Source: Chitinophaga hostae (GTDB lineage: Bacteria > Bacteroidota > Bacteroidia > Chitinophagales > Chitinophagaceae). Taken from it: 64,000 nucleotides of DNA. Under the pieces are notes generated by a model, which made no database searches, was not told where the DNA came from, and saw only the letters and a list, made by a program, of their open reading frames with translations. The stretch is taken from NCBI RefSeq assembly GCF_018224885.1, contig NZ_JAGTXB010000023.1:62001-126000 (forward strand), in the 5' to 3' direction. How positions within the stretch are numbered: position 1 is the stretch's first letter; each line of letters begins with the position of its first letter. Made by a program: the position numbers and the translations under genes. Positions 47,184 through 56,037 of this stretch are shown here, in pieces.

Positions 47184-47552
47184 TTACCGGAAACGCATAT
47201 ACGCGGTATATACTGACAATACCAGCAGCAGCGCGTTAAAAGCTACTGATTTATATTCCGCCCGTTTGTAGTGAACAGGCATGGCGAGCACCATGATCAG
47301 GGCAAAGCAAAGCGCCGTTACCGGTGTCAGTGCAGGGAGTATGCCGGTGGCAGCAGGCGCAATGATACCGATGGCGCCCAGTATTTCCATAATACCTATG
47401 AAACGGATAGCAGGATAAGTTAAATTAGCCACCCCGGTTTGGCCGAGACTGATCAATTCTTCTCTTTTCCGGGATGATTTCATGACACCGGAATAAAGGA
47501 AAACGATGGCAAGGAAGCCTTGTATGATCCATAAGAGCGTGTTCATAATCAT
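47184..47552 (-). CDS. DoxX-family membrane protein
   Basis: About 122 residues with four transmembrane segments (WIIQGFLAIVFLYSGVMK; FIGIMEILGAIGIIAPAATG). Taken from MIMNTLLWI; a start two codons later is equally possible, and the frame continues 20 codons further up into the previous gene. DoxX proteins are small quinone-linked or stress-linked membrane proteins of uncertain role. It is the last gene of a three-gene minus-strand run. Confidence 0.8.
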   Translation of the reverse strand: MIMNTLLWIIQGFLAIVFLYSGVMKSSRKREELISLGQTGVANLTYPAIRFIGIMEILGAIGIIAPAATGILPALTPVTALCFALIMVLAMPVHYKRAEYKSVAFNALLLVLSVYTAYMRFR

Positions 47553-47608
47553 TGTTGTTTTGTTGACACAAAGATTGGAACAACCTGCATTTTTTCTTTT
47601 GACATTTA

Positions 47609-48232
47609 TCAAATAGTAAGACCTGCGCGGATGCGGCTGAGGGTTTCCTGCGTAATGCCCAGGTAAGAAGCTACCATGCCCAGCGGTGCGCGCTGGATGA
47701 TAGTAGGGTGCATGGTGATCAGGTTCAGATAACGTTCGCGTGCGGTGGAAAAATGCAGGTCATCGAAGCGCTGTTGCATCTGAACGAGGCCCTGGCTTAC
47801 CAGCAAACGGCCAAGTCTTTCTATTTCGTGGTGATGATCGTAGAGATGTTGTATGTCATCCGCGCCAATTTCCCAGATGGTAGCGGCTTCCAGCAGTTCG
47901 ATGTTACGGATGTCCGGTTTGCCGGTGATGAAACTAACAATAGACACGGAGAAAGTTTGTTCCACGCTGATCCAGTCTGTCACATCTTTTCCGTCTTTTA
48001 TATAATAGGTTCTGGCCAATCCTTTTTCGATATAGAAAATATGACGGCAAACCTGGCCGGCTGTGAGTAATTGTGTTCCTTTCGGGAGTTCCCGTTTTGT
48101 CATAATGCCTGCAAAAACATTTTTGCTTTCGGGAGATAAAGACATGAAGGAACCAACTACGTTAAAAAAGACGTTGAGTGCGGGATCGTATTCGTGGTTG
48201 TCTTGATTCATGACCGGTTGTTTTTCCTGCAT
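47609..48232 (-). CDS. Crp/Fnr-family transcriptional regulator
   Basis: A 207-residue protein with an N-terminal cyclic-nucleotide-binding-type domain (LPKGTQLLTAGQVCRHIFYI) and a C-terminal helix-turn-helix (PLGMVASYLGITQETLSRIR). No Fnr-type cysteine cluster is present, so it is not an oxygen-sensing Fnr. Its ATG overlaps the stop of the amidohydrolase by one base, which suggests translational coupling. Confidence 0.88.
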   Translation of the reverse strand: MQEKQPVMNQDNHEYDPALNVFFNVVGSFMSLSPESKNVFAGIMTKRELPKGTQLLTAGQVCRHIFYIEKGLARTYYIKDGKDVTDWISVEQTFSVSIVSFITGKPDIRNIELLEAATIWEIGADDIQHLYDHHHEIERLGRLLVSQGLVQMQQRFDDLHFSTARERYLNLITMHPTIIQRAPLGMVASYLGITQETLSRIRAGLTI

Positions 48233-49527
48233 TATTTTTCCGATGCTATATTTTTATATATCACGCCTTCTTTCATCACAAAACTTACTTGTCCCATACG
48301 TTGAATATCCTGCAGCGGATCTCCTTCTACCGCTACAATATCAGCTAGTTTGCCCGGGGTGATGGAGCCCAGTTTGTCTGTTATGCCCAGCAATTCGGCG
48401 GCTTTGATAGTAGCTGATTTAATGGCATCTATAGGGGGCATGCCTGCTTCCACCATATAGGTAAATTCCAGCCAGTTTTTCCCATGTGCAAATACAGCGG
48501 CATCCGTTCCAAAAGCTATTTTAACCCCGGCTTTGTAGGCTCTGGCAAAAGTGGTTTGCAGTTTAGGGCCAATAGTCAGTGCTTTTGGGGTAATGATGGC
48601 AGGATAATAACCGGGAATTTTTGCGGAGTCGGCTGCAGAGCGGCCTGCGGTGAGGGTGGGTACATACCAGGTACCGTATTGTTTGGCCAGTGCAATCCCT
48701 TCATCGTCCATGAAACTGCCATGCTCAATAGAGGTGACACCCGCCCGGATAGCGCGTTTTATGCCTTCTGTGCCGTGTGCATGCGCTGCAACTTTGAAGC
48801 CATAATCTTTAGCTGTTGCTACAATGACGCGGAGCTCTTCTTCACTAAACTGTGGACTACTACCGTCACGGGCAACGCTCAGGACACCGCCGGTAGCCAT
48901 TACTTTGATGAGGTCTGACCCGTACTTATAAGCCTGGCGTACCGCTTTGCGGCATTCTTCCGGTCCGTTGGCAACGCCATCTTTAGGGCCGGGATCTCCC
49001 ATCAGATCTCTGCGATAGCTATTGGAAGGATCAGCATGACCACCGGTGGCGGAAATGGCTTTGCCTGCCGTAAAAACGCGGGGGCCTTTTATCAGCCCTG
49101 CGTTGATAGCGTTACGCAGGGAAATATTAACGCCATTAGCGCCGCCGAGGTCGCGCACTGTTGTAAAACCGGCCATCAGTGTTCGTTCTGCGAATACCAC
49201 ACTATGAAAGGCGTAGTCGGCGGGGTTCATCGTATATTCATCGACGAAGGCCTCCTTGGTCATTTCGCCGTCCAGGTGCACATGCATATCCATCCAGCCA
49301 GGTGTAACTGTTTGTTTGCTCAGGTCTATCACCTTGTCCTGCGGCGTACCGGTAACAAAACCTTCTTTCACATTGGTAATGCGGTTGCCATCGATGATAA
49401 CAGAAACATGCTGACGGGCATTGTTGCCGATACCGTCTATCAGCGATCCACAATGTAAAATAACGGATTGTGCATAAGTGGTGCAAAGACTGCATGCCAA
49501 CAGGGCGATGAGTATGGGTTTCTTCAT
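48232..49527 (-). CDS. secreted amidohydrolase (imidazolonepropionase/prolidase-like)
   Basis: A 431-residue protein with a signal peptide (cleaved near YAQS) and the amidohydrolase-superfamily metal site. It has HVH in GWMDMHVHLDGE, the Lys of DLIKVMATGG, His in KVAAHAHG and SIEHGS, and Asp in FGTDAAVF. This is the branch that includes secreted Xaa-Pro dipeptidase-like and carbamate- or lactam-cleaving enzymes. The exact substrate cannot be read. It is the first gene of the run with Crp/Fnr and DoxX. Confidence 0.85.
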   Translation of the reverse strand: MKKPILIALLACSLCTTYAQSVILHCGSLIDGIGNNARQHVSVIIDGNRITNVKEGFVTGTPQDKVIDLSKQTVTPGWMDMHVHLDGEMTKEAFVDEYTMNPADYAFHSVVFAERTLMAGFTTVRDLGGANGVNISLRNAINAGLIKGPRVFTAGKAISATGGHADPSNSYRRDLMGDPGPKDGVANGPEECRKAVRQAYKYGSDLIKVMATGGVLSVARDGSSPQFSEEELRVIVATAKDYGFKVAAHAHGTEGIKRAIRAGVTSIEHGSFMDDEGIALAKQYGTWYVPTLTAGRSAADSAKIPGYYPAIITPKALTIGPKLQTTFARAYKAGVKIAFGTDAAVFAHGKNWLEFTYMVEAGMPPIDAIKSATIKAAELLGITDKLGSITPGKLADIVAVEGDPLQDIQRMGQVSFVMKEGVIYKNIASEK

Positions 49528-50216
49528 AAAATATTTTTGGATATAGGTTGATGGATTCGCGGTAAATGAATAACAATATAGTTGTTTTCAGGGAGAATTG
49601 TTAATGGTTAGCGGTAATAAAGATCATTGGCGGAGTACTGATGCACTTAGTTTATGGTCGGAAGGAGGTATTAAGTAAGCGGAGAAGAGAAAGTAGGAAG
49701 AAGTATTTTTCTCCCGCATAAAAAATTTAAACGCAGATACAATGCGTAGTAAAACTTGAATTTTGTTAAAGAAGCAGTAAGAAAAGAGGAAGTGAATACT
49801 TCAGAAATAATTGAGCAACGAATGTACTCCATATGCACTCGCAATTATTTTTCTTTTTTCAGACAGTTAAATTTTGAGTGTAATTATTTTTAATATAATT
49901 CGTGATGTTGTACCCAAATTCAAGTATCGCTGCATGCAGATGTAAATTGTTTGAGACACCCTGCTTTAAACCACCCCATTATTCCTAACCACCCCGCTTT
50001 TTTCTAAAAGTACCGGATCGCAGAATGCCTTGTTTTTTAATTTCATAACTATGAATTTCTTTTAATCACGTACCCTCATCCTTTGTGCTTGTTGTGGTTC
50101 CTGTTGCAGCTACTGCAATGAGAAGCAGAGCAGGTCAATCAGCGCGCTGTATAATCGTAGTTTGCTGAAAAGGAGCCCTATTGCATAAATTTTTCCCTCA
50201 AAACCCAACAGGATAT
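49528..50216. other. long AT-rich intergenic boundary before the phage-tail cluster
   Basis: About 690 bases without a credible gene, tRNA or palindromic element. It holds a short direct repeat of AACCACCCC near 49969-49995 and, at its end, the promoter candidate at 50161. It marks the border between ordinary host genes and the tail cluster. I see no attachment-site duplication, but the other end of the cluster is outside the window. Confidence 0.6.
50161..50193 (+). promoter_or_regulatory. candidate promoter at the start of the tail cluster
   Basis: TTTG at 50161-50164 and TAAATTTT at 50186-50193 are 21 bases apart; the second is one base off TAnnTTTG. It precedes the first gene of the cluster by about 24 bases, so the mRNA would have a short leader. 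Confidence 0.4.
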
Positions 50217-50534
50217 ATGATAACAGATGTGATTTCGCGGAGAGCGGAAGGGCCTACCATGGCATTTACTATAAAGGAACAGGTAGTTTCCGAAACTGTA
50301 CTGAAAACATATAAATACCTATTAAACAGAAAGGGTCAGTTTATTTCGCCTGTTACCATCGGAATGACCTTTGGCATTCATTACCGCTATGCTGCCGGCT
50401 GGGCAACGGTACAGCTATTGGAACTTATGAAGCTTAAACTGGTGGAAAAACGGTATCAGTTTGGTAATCATCAGCCCGTCGCTTATGGTATACCAGATCC
50501 GGACAAGCATTACAACCAGCTTTTTTTACAATAA
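50217..50534 (+). CDS. small winged-helix-like protein, first gene of the tail cluster
   Basis: A 105-residue protein, started at the ATG giving MITDVISRRAEG; a TTG 12 codons earlier overlaps the promoter box. The pattern TVLKTYKYLLNRKGQFISPV followed by alternating helices and a strand-rich end resembles a winged helix, perhaps a DNA-binding regulator of the cluster. No family is recognised with certainty. Confidence 0.5.
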   Translation: MITDVISRRAEGPTMAFTIKEQVVSETVLKTYKYLLNRKGQFISPVTIGMTFGIHYRYAAGWATVQLLELMKLKLVEKRYQFGNHQPVAYGIPDPDKHYNQLFLQ

Positions 50535-50562
50535 CATTCACCCTCTTAATATCCCTGTACCT

Positions 50563-51180
50563 ATGAAAATCAAACGGACAACAGGCGATGCGCTATCTGT
50601 TGAACAACGCGCGCATTTTGACAAAGTATGGCTGGAGCTGGCGAAGGAAATTACCATTAAAAATCCTTCCCTGCCCGAACCGAAACTGCTGCCCGTTTTT
50701 GGCAGGGCGGCCGCCGCAAAGAAAGCCGCTAAACAGGTAACAGACTGGCGCCTCAAAGAACAGTTGATCCAGGAAGAATCGTTCGTAATGCGATTGGAAT
50801 GCAGGATTCCGGTTACCGGAAAAACAACGCTGCATACCATCATCCTTCAGCTAAACAGGAGCATTCAATACCAGTTATTGCCGGTGGCCGGTACCCTGTT
50901 TCCCGACCGGGACCAGGCTTATACCTTTGCTTTTGAACAAGGGGTTGCCTGGCTGAAACTTGGCCTGTTGCGTGCCTTTGACGCAGCAAAGTTTACCACC
51001 ACCCTCAAAAAGAAAAATATTCCCTACCAGGTGGATATGAGCCGTTTTTTTGAGTTCGGGGAAAAGGAGCCTGTGATGCCCCCGGATGCGCCACCGGTAC
51101 AGATTGAAAAACGGGTAAGAAAAAGACGACCCTATGCAGCAGCCAACCATAAAGATCACCGCTTCGGATATCTACAATAA
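50563..51180 (+). CDS. hypothetical protein of the tail cluster
   Basis: A 205-residue protein, started at MKIKRTTGDALSV; the frame is open 34 codons further up but overlaps the previous gene. It is rich in Lys, Ala and aromatic residues, with helix-forming halves (AKKAAKQVTDWRLKEQLIQE) and a basic tail (EKRVRKRRPYAAANHK) that could bind nucleic acid. No signal or membrane segment. I do not recognise a family. Confidence 0.55.
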   Translation: MKIKRTTGDALSVEQRAHFDKVWLELAKEITIKNPSLPEPKLLPVFGRAAAAKKAAKQVTDWRLKEQLIQEESFVMRLECRIPVTGKTTLHTIILQLNRSIQYQLLPVAGTLFPDRDQAYTFAFEQGVAWLKLGLLRAFDAAKFTTTLKKKNIPYQVDMSRFFEFGEKEPVMPPDAPPVQIEKRVRKRRPYAAANHKDHRFGYLQ

Positions 51181-51346
51181 TGAAGTACTCGATGTAACCA
51201 CCCGTTTTCATCATTTTGATGGTAAAGCATGGTATGGGAATATTATGATCGATACGGAGCGGGAAGGGGAGGTAAAACTAAGCGGGCGGCATGAGTATAA
51301 CGACTACCAGGAGCAATACGGATTTATTTTGGTGGATGCCGGATAG
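51134..51346 (+). CDS. small hypothetical protein overlapping the previous gene
   Basis: A 70-residue acidic, strand-rich protein (MQQPTIKITASDIYNN; GEVKLSGRHEYNDY) whose start lies 47 bases inside the preceding gene in another frame. Tight overlap is common in phage-type clusters. Its amino-acid make-up looks protein-like, but no homologue is known to me. Confidence 0.45.
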   Translation: MQQPTIKITASDIYNNEVLDVTTRFHHFDGKAWYGNIMIDTEREGEVKLSGRHEYNDYQEQYGFILVDAG

Positions 51347-51399
51347 CAGATCGAAAGTTTGCGTTTTTCGAAGAATAGTTTCCTTTTTAAACATTTTAA

Positions 51400-51714
51400 A
51401 TGAGTATTAAAAGAAGTATATATGACACACTGGATAAAAGTCTGAAAAGAGATTTTGTGGTTGGTTCATTTATCGGCTGTATTATGGCTATCGTTGGGTT
51501 GTTTAGCTGGGGAATCCATAATGAAGTACAGGTGATCGAATGCAATGAAAGGTTTGCGGCATTTGCACTGGATTTGCAGCACAAAACCCAGCTGAAACTG
51601 GATGAGAAGAATAAAGAGATCGATAGTCTGAGGTTACAGGCAGCACTTGAGTTAAAAAAGGTTACTGAGATTCGGAAGAAGATAGAAAACCAGATTAAAT
51701 ACAAGACAAAGTAG
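51400..51714 (+). CDS. single-TM coiled-coil protein of the lysis cassette (holin or inner-spanin candidate)
   Basis: A 104-residue protein with a basic cytoplasmic N-terminus, one transmembrane segment at about 19-40 (FVVGSFIGCIMAIVGLFSWG) and a charged coiled-coil domain to the end (KLDEKNKEIDSLRLQAALEL). This N-in topology fits an inner-membrane spanin subunit or a small holin. It is the first of a block that includes a spanin-like protein and a muramidase. Function is inferred. Confidence 0.5.
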   Translation: MSIKRSIYDTLDKSLKRDFVVGSFIGCIMAIVGLFSWGIHNEVQVIECNERFAAFALDLQHKTQLKLDEKNKEIDSLRLQAALELKKVTEIRKKIENQIKYKTK

Positions 51715-51716
51715 TA

Positions 51717-51947
51717 ATGAAATTAATAGTTGTAATAATGTTGTTCCTGGTCACAGTAAGCAGTGCTCCTTTGAGTTTGCCTGATACAGATTATGATCAC
51801 GAGGTATTTAAACCCATCGATAGCATGATTGTAATGAAGGCCAATCAGCATCTTCAGCAGCTGGATACAGCGATTAACCAGCTGCATACCGCCAGCAGGC
51901 AATATGATGCCATAAAAAGAATGATGATCGACTCCAAACTTGATTAG
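51717..51947 (+). CDS. small secreted protein of the lysis cassette
   Basis: A 76-residue protein with a hydrophobic N-terminal signal (LIVVIMLFLVTVSSAP) and a helical remainder with heptad-like spacing (ANQHLQQLDTAINQLHTASR). It starts two bases after the previous stop. It could be a periplasmic lysis accessory factor. No family recognised. Confidence 0.5.
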   Translation: MKLIVVIMLFLVTVSSAPLSLPDTDYDHEVFKPIDSMIVMKANQHLQQLDTAINQLHTASRQYDAIKRMMIDSKLD

Positions 51948-51955
51948 CTATTTAC

Positions 51956-52465
51956 ATGATAAAGTATCGGATGCTGTTACCCATTTTGTTGACCTGCGCC
52001 TGCAGCAATGCCAACCGGAAAATGCAGCAGTCAACCATTGACAGGAAGGAGCATATAACAGTAACGGATAAAGCAAAAGTCATCGTCACAACGGAAATTG
52101 ACACGACGATAGTGATACCGGCGGATTCTGCACAGGTAAGCATCCCGGTGGGAGCTGGTTCAAAGGATAGTATACTGACCGGCCGTGTGGTTAAGAACGG
52201 ATTGGATCTGCTGGCAGTGTACAATAAAAATACGCAGACGTTTACTGCCACTGCACATGTGAGTGCGCAAAGCATCCCGCTGAAAGCCACACAAACCACT
52301 ACCACAACCAGTGAAGCAGTGATGGTTCAGCAGTTGGATAGCAGTGAAAAGAGTAAGAAGCAACAGGTGAACAGGCAGGGAGTCCTGTTGTGGCCGGTAG
52401 CAATACTGCTGGTATTATTAGCGGCGATATATTTTTTATGGAGATGGTGTAGATTTATAAAATAA
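51956..52465 (+). CDS. unimolecular-spanin-like protein
   Basis: A 169-residue protein with a lipoprotein-like signal (ILLTCACSN) at the N-terminus and a transmembrane segment at the C-terminus (LLWPVAILLVLLAAIYFLW) ending in basic residues (RWCRFIK). The Thr/Ser/Lys-rich middle could cross the periplasm. An outer-membrane lipid anchor plus a C-terminal inner-membrane anchor is the layout of u-spanins such as phage T1 gp11, which fuse the two membranes in the last step of lysis. The muramidase gene starts six bases later. Strong on topology, inferred on function; the lipobox is not canonical. Confidence 0.6.
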   Translation: MIKYRMLLPILLTCACSNANRKMQQSTIDRKEHITVTDKAKVIVTTEIDTTIVIPADSAQVSIPVGAGSKDSILTGRVVKNGLDLLAVYNKNTQTFTATAHVSAQSIPLKATQTTTTTSEAVMVQQLDSSEKSKKQQVNRQGVLLWPVAILLVLLAAIYFLWRWCRFIK

Positions 52466-52470
52466 CAGCA

Positions 52471-53058
52471 ATGATCACAGCAACTGAATTTGAAAGATCC
52501 GCCCGTATTATTGGCTGTGAAACAGCCGTGATCAGGGCGGTGGCAAAGGTAGAATCAAATGGCGCAGGATTCGATGCACAGGGTAAACTGAAAATACTTT
52601 TTGAGCCGCACGTTTTCTGGAAACAGCTGCAGGCACAGGGAATTGATCCCGACAGGCATAAAACGGCGTATGCGGATGTATTATATAAGGAATACCGGCA
52701 GGAGCATGGTCCGTATAATATTCAATGGCAGAAATTGAACCGGGCCAAACAACTGCAGGAAACCGCTGCCTTGCAAAGTGCCAGCTATGGCATGTTCCAG
52801 ATCATGGGATTCAATTTTAAGGCGGCGGGTTTTACGAATGTGTATGCCATGATCAATGCCTTTACCATCAGCGAAGACGAGCAACTGAAAGGATTTATCA
52901 ATTTCATTGTAGCCAATAAACTGTCTGCTGATCTGCGCGAAAAAGATTTTACGGCTTTTGCCCGGAAGTATAACGGGCCTGCTTATGCAAAAAATGCCTA
53001 TGATGTAAAAATCCGGCAATACTATCAGCAGTTTGCACAGGAGGTTACCAAACGGTAG
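52471..53058 (+). CDS. N-acetylmuramidase endolysin (DUF3380-like)
   Basis: A 195-residue protein matching phage N-acetylmuramidase domains throughout. Catalytic Glu28 is in VAKVESNGAGF; KILFEPHVFW, ALQSASYGMFQIMGFNFKAA and FARKYNGPAYAKNAYD are further signature stretches. It cleaves the glycan strands of peptidoglycan. There is no signal peptide, so it needs a holin or another route to the wall. Its place among spanin-like genes points to host lysis and particle release rather than cell-wall growth. Confidence 0.88.
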   Translation: MITATEFERSARIIGCETAVIRAVAKVESNGAGFDAQGKLKILFEPHVFWKQLQAQGIDPDRHKTAYADVLYKEYRQEHGPYNIQWQKLNRAKQLQETAALQSASYGMFQIMGFNFKAAGFTNVYAMINAFTISEDEQLKGFINFIVANKLSADLREKDFTAFARKYNGPAYAKNAYDVKIRQYYQQFAQEVTKR

Positions 53059-53084
53059 AAAGATTGAATTATAATAAATACAAA

Positions 53085-53369
53085 ATGATGCATAAGTTAA
53101 CGTTTTCAGATGCGGAAAGAAGTATCGCCGTTACAATGGAAACAACATTGAAAGATCCGCTCAACCTGGATGAACAGTTTTATCTGCAGGCAGTTAAGTC
53201 GGTCGATTCCTACCTGGAGCAGGAACTGTTTTATTGCTGGAACAAAGGTGTGCCATACACCCTCAACGAGATGATTTTTTTTACTGTCAACAACAGGCTT
53301 ACCCTGAAAATATTTGACGAAACCGGGTTGGAATTAATTGCGCAGTATCATAAAAATGCCGTCGCATAA
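53085..53369 (+). CDS. hypothetical protein between lysis and structural genes
   Basis: About 94 residues, started at MMHKLTFSDAERS; a TTG seven codons earlier is an alternative. The body is mixed helix and strand (FYLQAVKSVDSYLEQELFYC; NNRLTLKIFDETGLELIAQY). No signal, membrane segment or known domain. It ends ahead of a new promoter, so it is probably the last gene of the first transcript. Confidence 0.5.
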   Translation: MMHKLTFSDAERSIAVTMETTLKDPLNLDEQFYLQAVKSVDSYLEQELFYCWNKGVPYTLNEMIFFTVNNRLTLKIFDETGLELIAQYHKNAVA

Positions 53370-53404
53370 AATGAATAAAAAAAGTAAAAATAAATTACAA
53401 AGGA

Positions 53405-53435
53405 TTTGTTTTTCGGTGAAGATGTTTTAACTTTG
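53405..53435 (+). promoter_or_regulatory. promoter of the tail structural genes
   Basis: TTTG at 53405-53408 and TAACTTTG at 53428-53435, exactly 19 bases apart, fully match the Bacteroidota housekeeping promoter. It separates the lysis block from the structural block and leaves a leader of about 100 bases before the next gene. Confidence 0.7.
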
Positions 53436-53541
53436 TATGTATCAAAGATTGTTAGTTAACCTATCCGGTTTAATCCTTTATAACCATTACCAATTCATTG
53501 TTTCAGATACTTTGTTTTAATTAATACCCGCACAAAGGCTG

Positions 53542-54198
53542 ATGATCGGATTCAATTTTACCAGTACCATGACAGATACCCTAAATATCATTCCTGAGGT
53601 AGTTATTTTAGATAGTTTAACGAAAGGGTTGGCGTATATACGCGATAATTTTCACGCCAATGCGGAAGCGGACACTTATCTTTTTAAATTACTGAACGGT
53701 ATGCAGATTGGCAGTTATAATTTTTATGAACAGGCCAAGCTGTTGTTTGTAAATAATGAAGATAACCCCCGGCGGCTGGCCCTGGATTTCGAGTTTAAAT
53801 TCGGCGAAATAAAAGCACCGTCGATTGTGGTTCCAGCCACTACGGAGATGCCAACGGCCGGTGGTGAGTGGCTCTCTATGGGACAAGGGTTTTTGTACCC
53901 GCAGGATTTCGGTATGCAGGGTCCGCTGCCAACCATCTATACCCGGAGGAAAAAGGCCATGGTAACGCTGGGGATTTTGACCGATGACGGAAATGAACTA
54001 TTGATGCTATATCATCTGCTCAGTGGTGTTTTATTATCCATGCAACTGCATTTGAGTTTAAAAGGGCTGGAACAGTTGACCGTCGGCGCCGAAGAAAGTA
54101 AATACTTTAAAGAAAAAAGCTCCCTGTTAAACAAGGCATTACTGCTTAGTTTTGAATATAATTTCAGCAGTGTGGCCGTACCGGCAGATAATGAGTAG
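53542..54198 (+). CDS. structural protein candidate upstream of the sheath (tail completion/terminator?)
   Basis: A 218-residue protein; the ATG at 53542 and one nine codons later (MTDTLNII) are both possible. It has a beta-rich middle (LALDFEFKFGEIKAPSIVVP; GEWLSMGQGFLYPQD) and a helical, Leu-rich end. Its place directly before the sheath is where phages often encode a tail terminator or neck protein, but I recognise no family motif. Confidence 0.5.
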   Translation: MIGFNFTSTMTDTLNIIPEVVILDSLTKGLAYIRDNFHANAEADTYLFKLLNGMQIGSYNFYEQAKLLFVNNEDNPRRLALDFEFKFGEIKAPSIVVPATTEMPTAGGEWLSMGQGFLYPQDFGMQGPLPTIYTRRKKAMVTLGILTDDGNELLMLYHLLSGVLLSMQLHLSLKGLEQLTVGAEESKYFKEKSSLLNKALLLSFEYNFSSVAVPADNE

Positions 54199-54348
54199 TA
54201 ATGCTCCCTTGTCAGGCGCCGGTAAACTATAGAATGGCTATCGCTAAGTAACCCCCTGTGAATATACCTGGTATTTAATTTCAGTTTAGAAAGATCGCTT
54301 CATACATCTTATTGTAAAGATTGCTATCATTATTGATTAGTATTTTTA

Positions 54349-55986
54349 ATGGCAACAAAAATTAATATTAATGGAAAGCTTACGTCACTGCCCGGCGTAT
54401 ACGCAATTACCAAATCTGGCATTGTAAATCCTCCTACCAATTTGTCTTATGGCAACATCGTTATCATTGATGACGGTATTGGTGCGGGATATGGCGCTGG
54501 CGCCGGCTCATTAGGCACTGCAAAACAGGGCGCGGACAGTATCTATGAATTCAACTCACTGCAGCAGCTGAGGGATTTCGTAAAAGGCGGTGAGCTGTGG
54601 AACCTGGCTTTGCCTTTATTTAAGCCTGCCCGGTCCGGAGCAGAACCTATCAGCGGCGTAAGCAAAGTGTTTTTGATTCATGCAAGGGCATCTGCACCTG
54701 CCACGATCCTGCTGGAACTGAAGAATGGTACACTGGAACTGCAAACAGTCGACGAAGGGCTGAATGCCAATGGTGTGAAATCTGGCAGTAAACTGGCCAG
54801 TGGTTATGCAGCCAGGCTTTCCAAAGGTATCCTCGATAAGGACAAGTACGTATTGTCTTTTTATCATGGCTCCTATAAAGGAATGGATACTTTAAACAAT
54901 GTGCCGTTTGATGGTATCGCCCTGGCAGATACAAAATCAGCCGTGGTAGTATCTTCCCCGGAAGTGGCCACAATACAGGAACTCGCTGCGTGGATGGCAT
55001 CCAATCCGTCTTTTAAAGCAGGTTTTGTATTGAAAAGTTCGAGCACTACCACCACCGGTGCACTTGCAGCAGACGATCTGACCAAGTATCCTGATTTTGT
55101 ACTGGCCGCCGGCGCTACAGAAAGCTATACGCCGGAAGCATTCGATGCAGCGCTGCAAACCATCAACAGCCTGGACTTTACCTTCCTGTTCAGCACGCAG
55201 TATGCGGATAATATCAAACATCCGAACAACGTTAAATTACTGGACTTCCTGACCAGTGGTGACTCTAAGTTTGAACGCTTCATGGTAGCAGCAGCCCAGG
55301 CCGACAAAGCAGGTTTTAATACCGGTGAAAATGCAAGTATTGCCGCAGCGCATTATTATAACTCCGATAAGGTAATACTGGTGCATGGCGCAGCCAAACT
55401 CACCACGCCTACCGGGTTTAAGCTGGTAAGCCAGCTGTATAAGGCCGCGGCGGTATTGGGCCGTATCGCAGGACTTTCCCCGCAAACGCCAGCCACCTTC
55501 AAGCGTATTGCTATCAACGGTGAAATACATAAACTGGATGACGCGGAACTGGAACTGGCTAATATGAGCGGTTTGCTGGTTACCCACTACGATTACGAAC
55601 TGGATGATTATGTAATTCTGCAGGGTGTAAATACGTTGCAACGTAATGATTACCTGGTGAACGAAGATGGTAGCTCTCCCAGCATCGCAGTAAAGCGTAT
55701 TACCGCACAACTGAATAAGGAAATCGTGGTAAACGCCAAGCGTAAGTTCTTTGGTAAAGACAACGCAGGGCCTAACCGTAACACCGTTACCGAAGCAGAC
55801 CTGAAAGCATGGCTGGAAGGTTTCCTTCAGAGCAAAACAGCTACTGCGCTGACAGATAACCTGATCATTCGTTTTGGAAGCGTAAGCGCTACTGTTAGTG
55901 GTGATAACTACTATGTGCAGTATGAGTTTGTTCCCAACTTCGAAGTCAATAAAATAGTGGTAACCGGTGTTATCCTGGAAGCCTAA
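54349..55986 (+). CDS. contractile tail sheath protein
   Basis: A 545-residue protein with sheath traits. It has the N-terminal LPGVYAITKSG strand that links subunits, a Gly/Ala-rich turn (GAGYGAGAGSLG), and a C-terminal domain with RITAQLNKEIVVNAKRKFFG and a closing beta stretch (YYVQYEFVPNFEVNKIVVTG). Length and order (sheath, then tube) match contractile tails. It would form the outer cylinder that shortens to drive the tube through the target envelope. There is no ClpV or TssB/C gene, so it is not a T6SS sheath. Confidence 0.85.
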   Translation: MATKININGKLTSLPGVYAITKSGIVNPPTNLSYGNIVIIDDGIGAGYGAGAGSLGTAKQGADSIYEFNSLQQLRDFVKGGELWNLALPLFKPARSGAEPISGVSKVFLIHARASAPATILLELKNGTLELQTVDEGLNANGVKSGSKLASGYAARLSKGILDKDKYVLSFYHGSYKGMDTLNNVPFDGIALADTKSAVVVSSPEVATIQELAAWMASNPSFKAGFVLKSSSTTTTGALAADDLTKYPDFVLAAGATESYTPEAFDAALQTINSLDFTFLFSTQYADNIKHPNNVKLLDFLTSGDSKFERFMVAAAQADKAGFNTGENASIAAAHYYNSDKVILVHGAAKLTTPTGFKLVSQLYKAAAVLGRIAGLSPQTPATFKRIAINGEIHKLDDAELELANMSGLLVTHYDYELDDYVILQGVNTLQRNDYLVNEDGSSPSIAVKRITAQLNKEIVVNAKRKFFGKDNAGPNRNTVTEADLKAWLEGFLQSKTATALTDNLIIRFGSVSATVSGDNYYVQYEFVPNFEVNKIVVTGVILEA

Positions 55987-56037
55987 ACAACATTGTTCCC
56001 CGATCGAAGATTGTGATTTTGCATATACATTTTATTA

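Noticed and set aside
49528..50216. Attachment site or tRNA at the left edge of the tail cluster
   Set aside because: No tRNA-like fold or integrase was found, and no duplicate could be tested because the right edge is outside the window.
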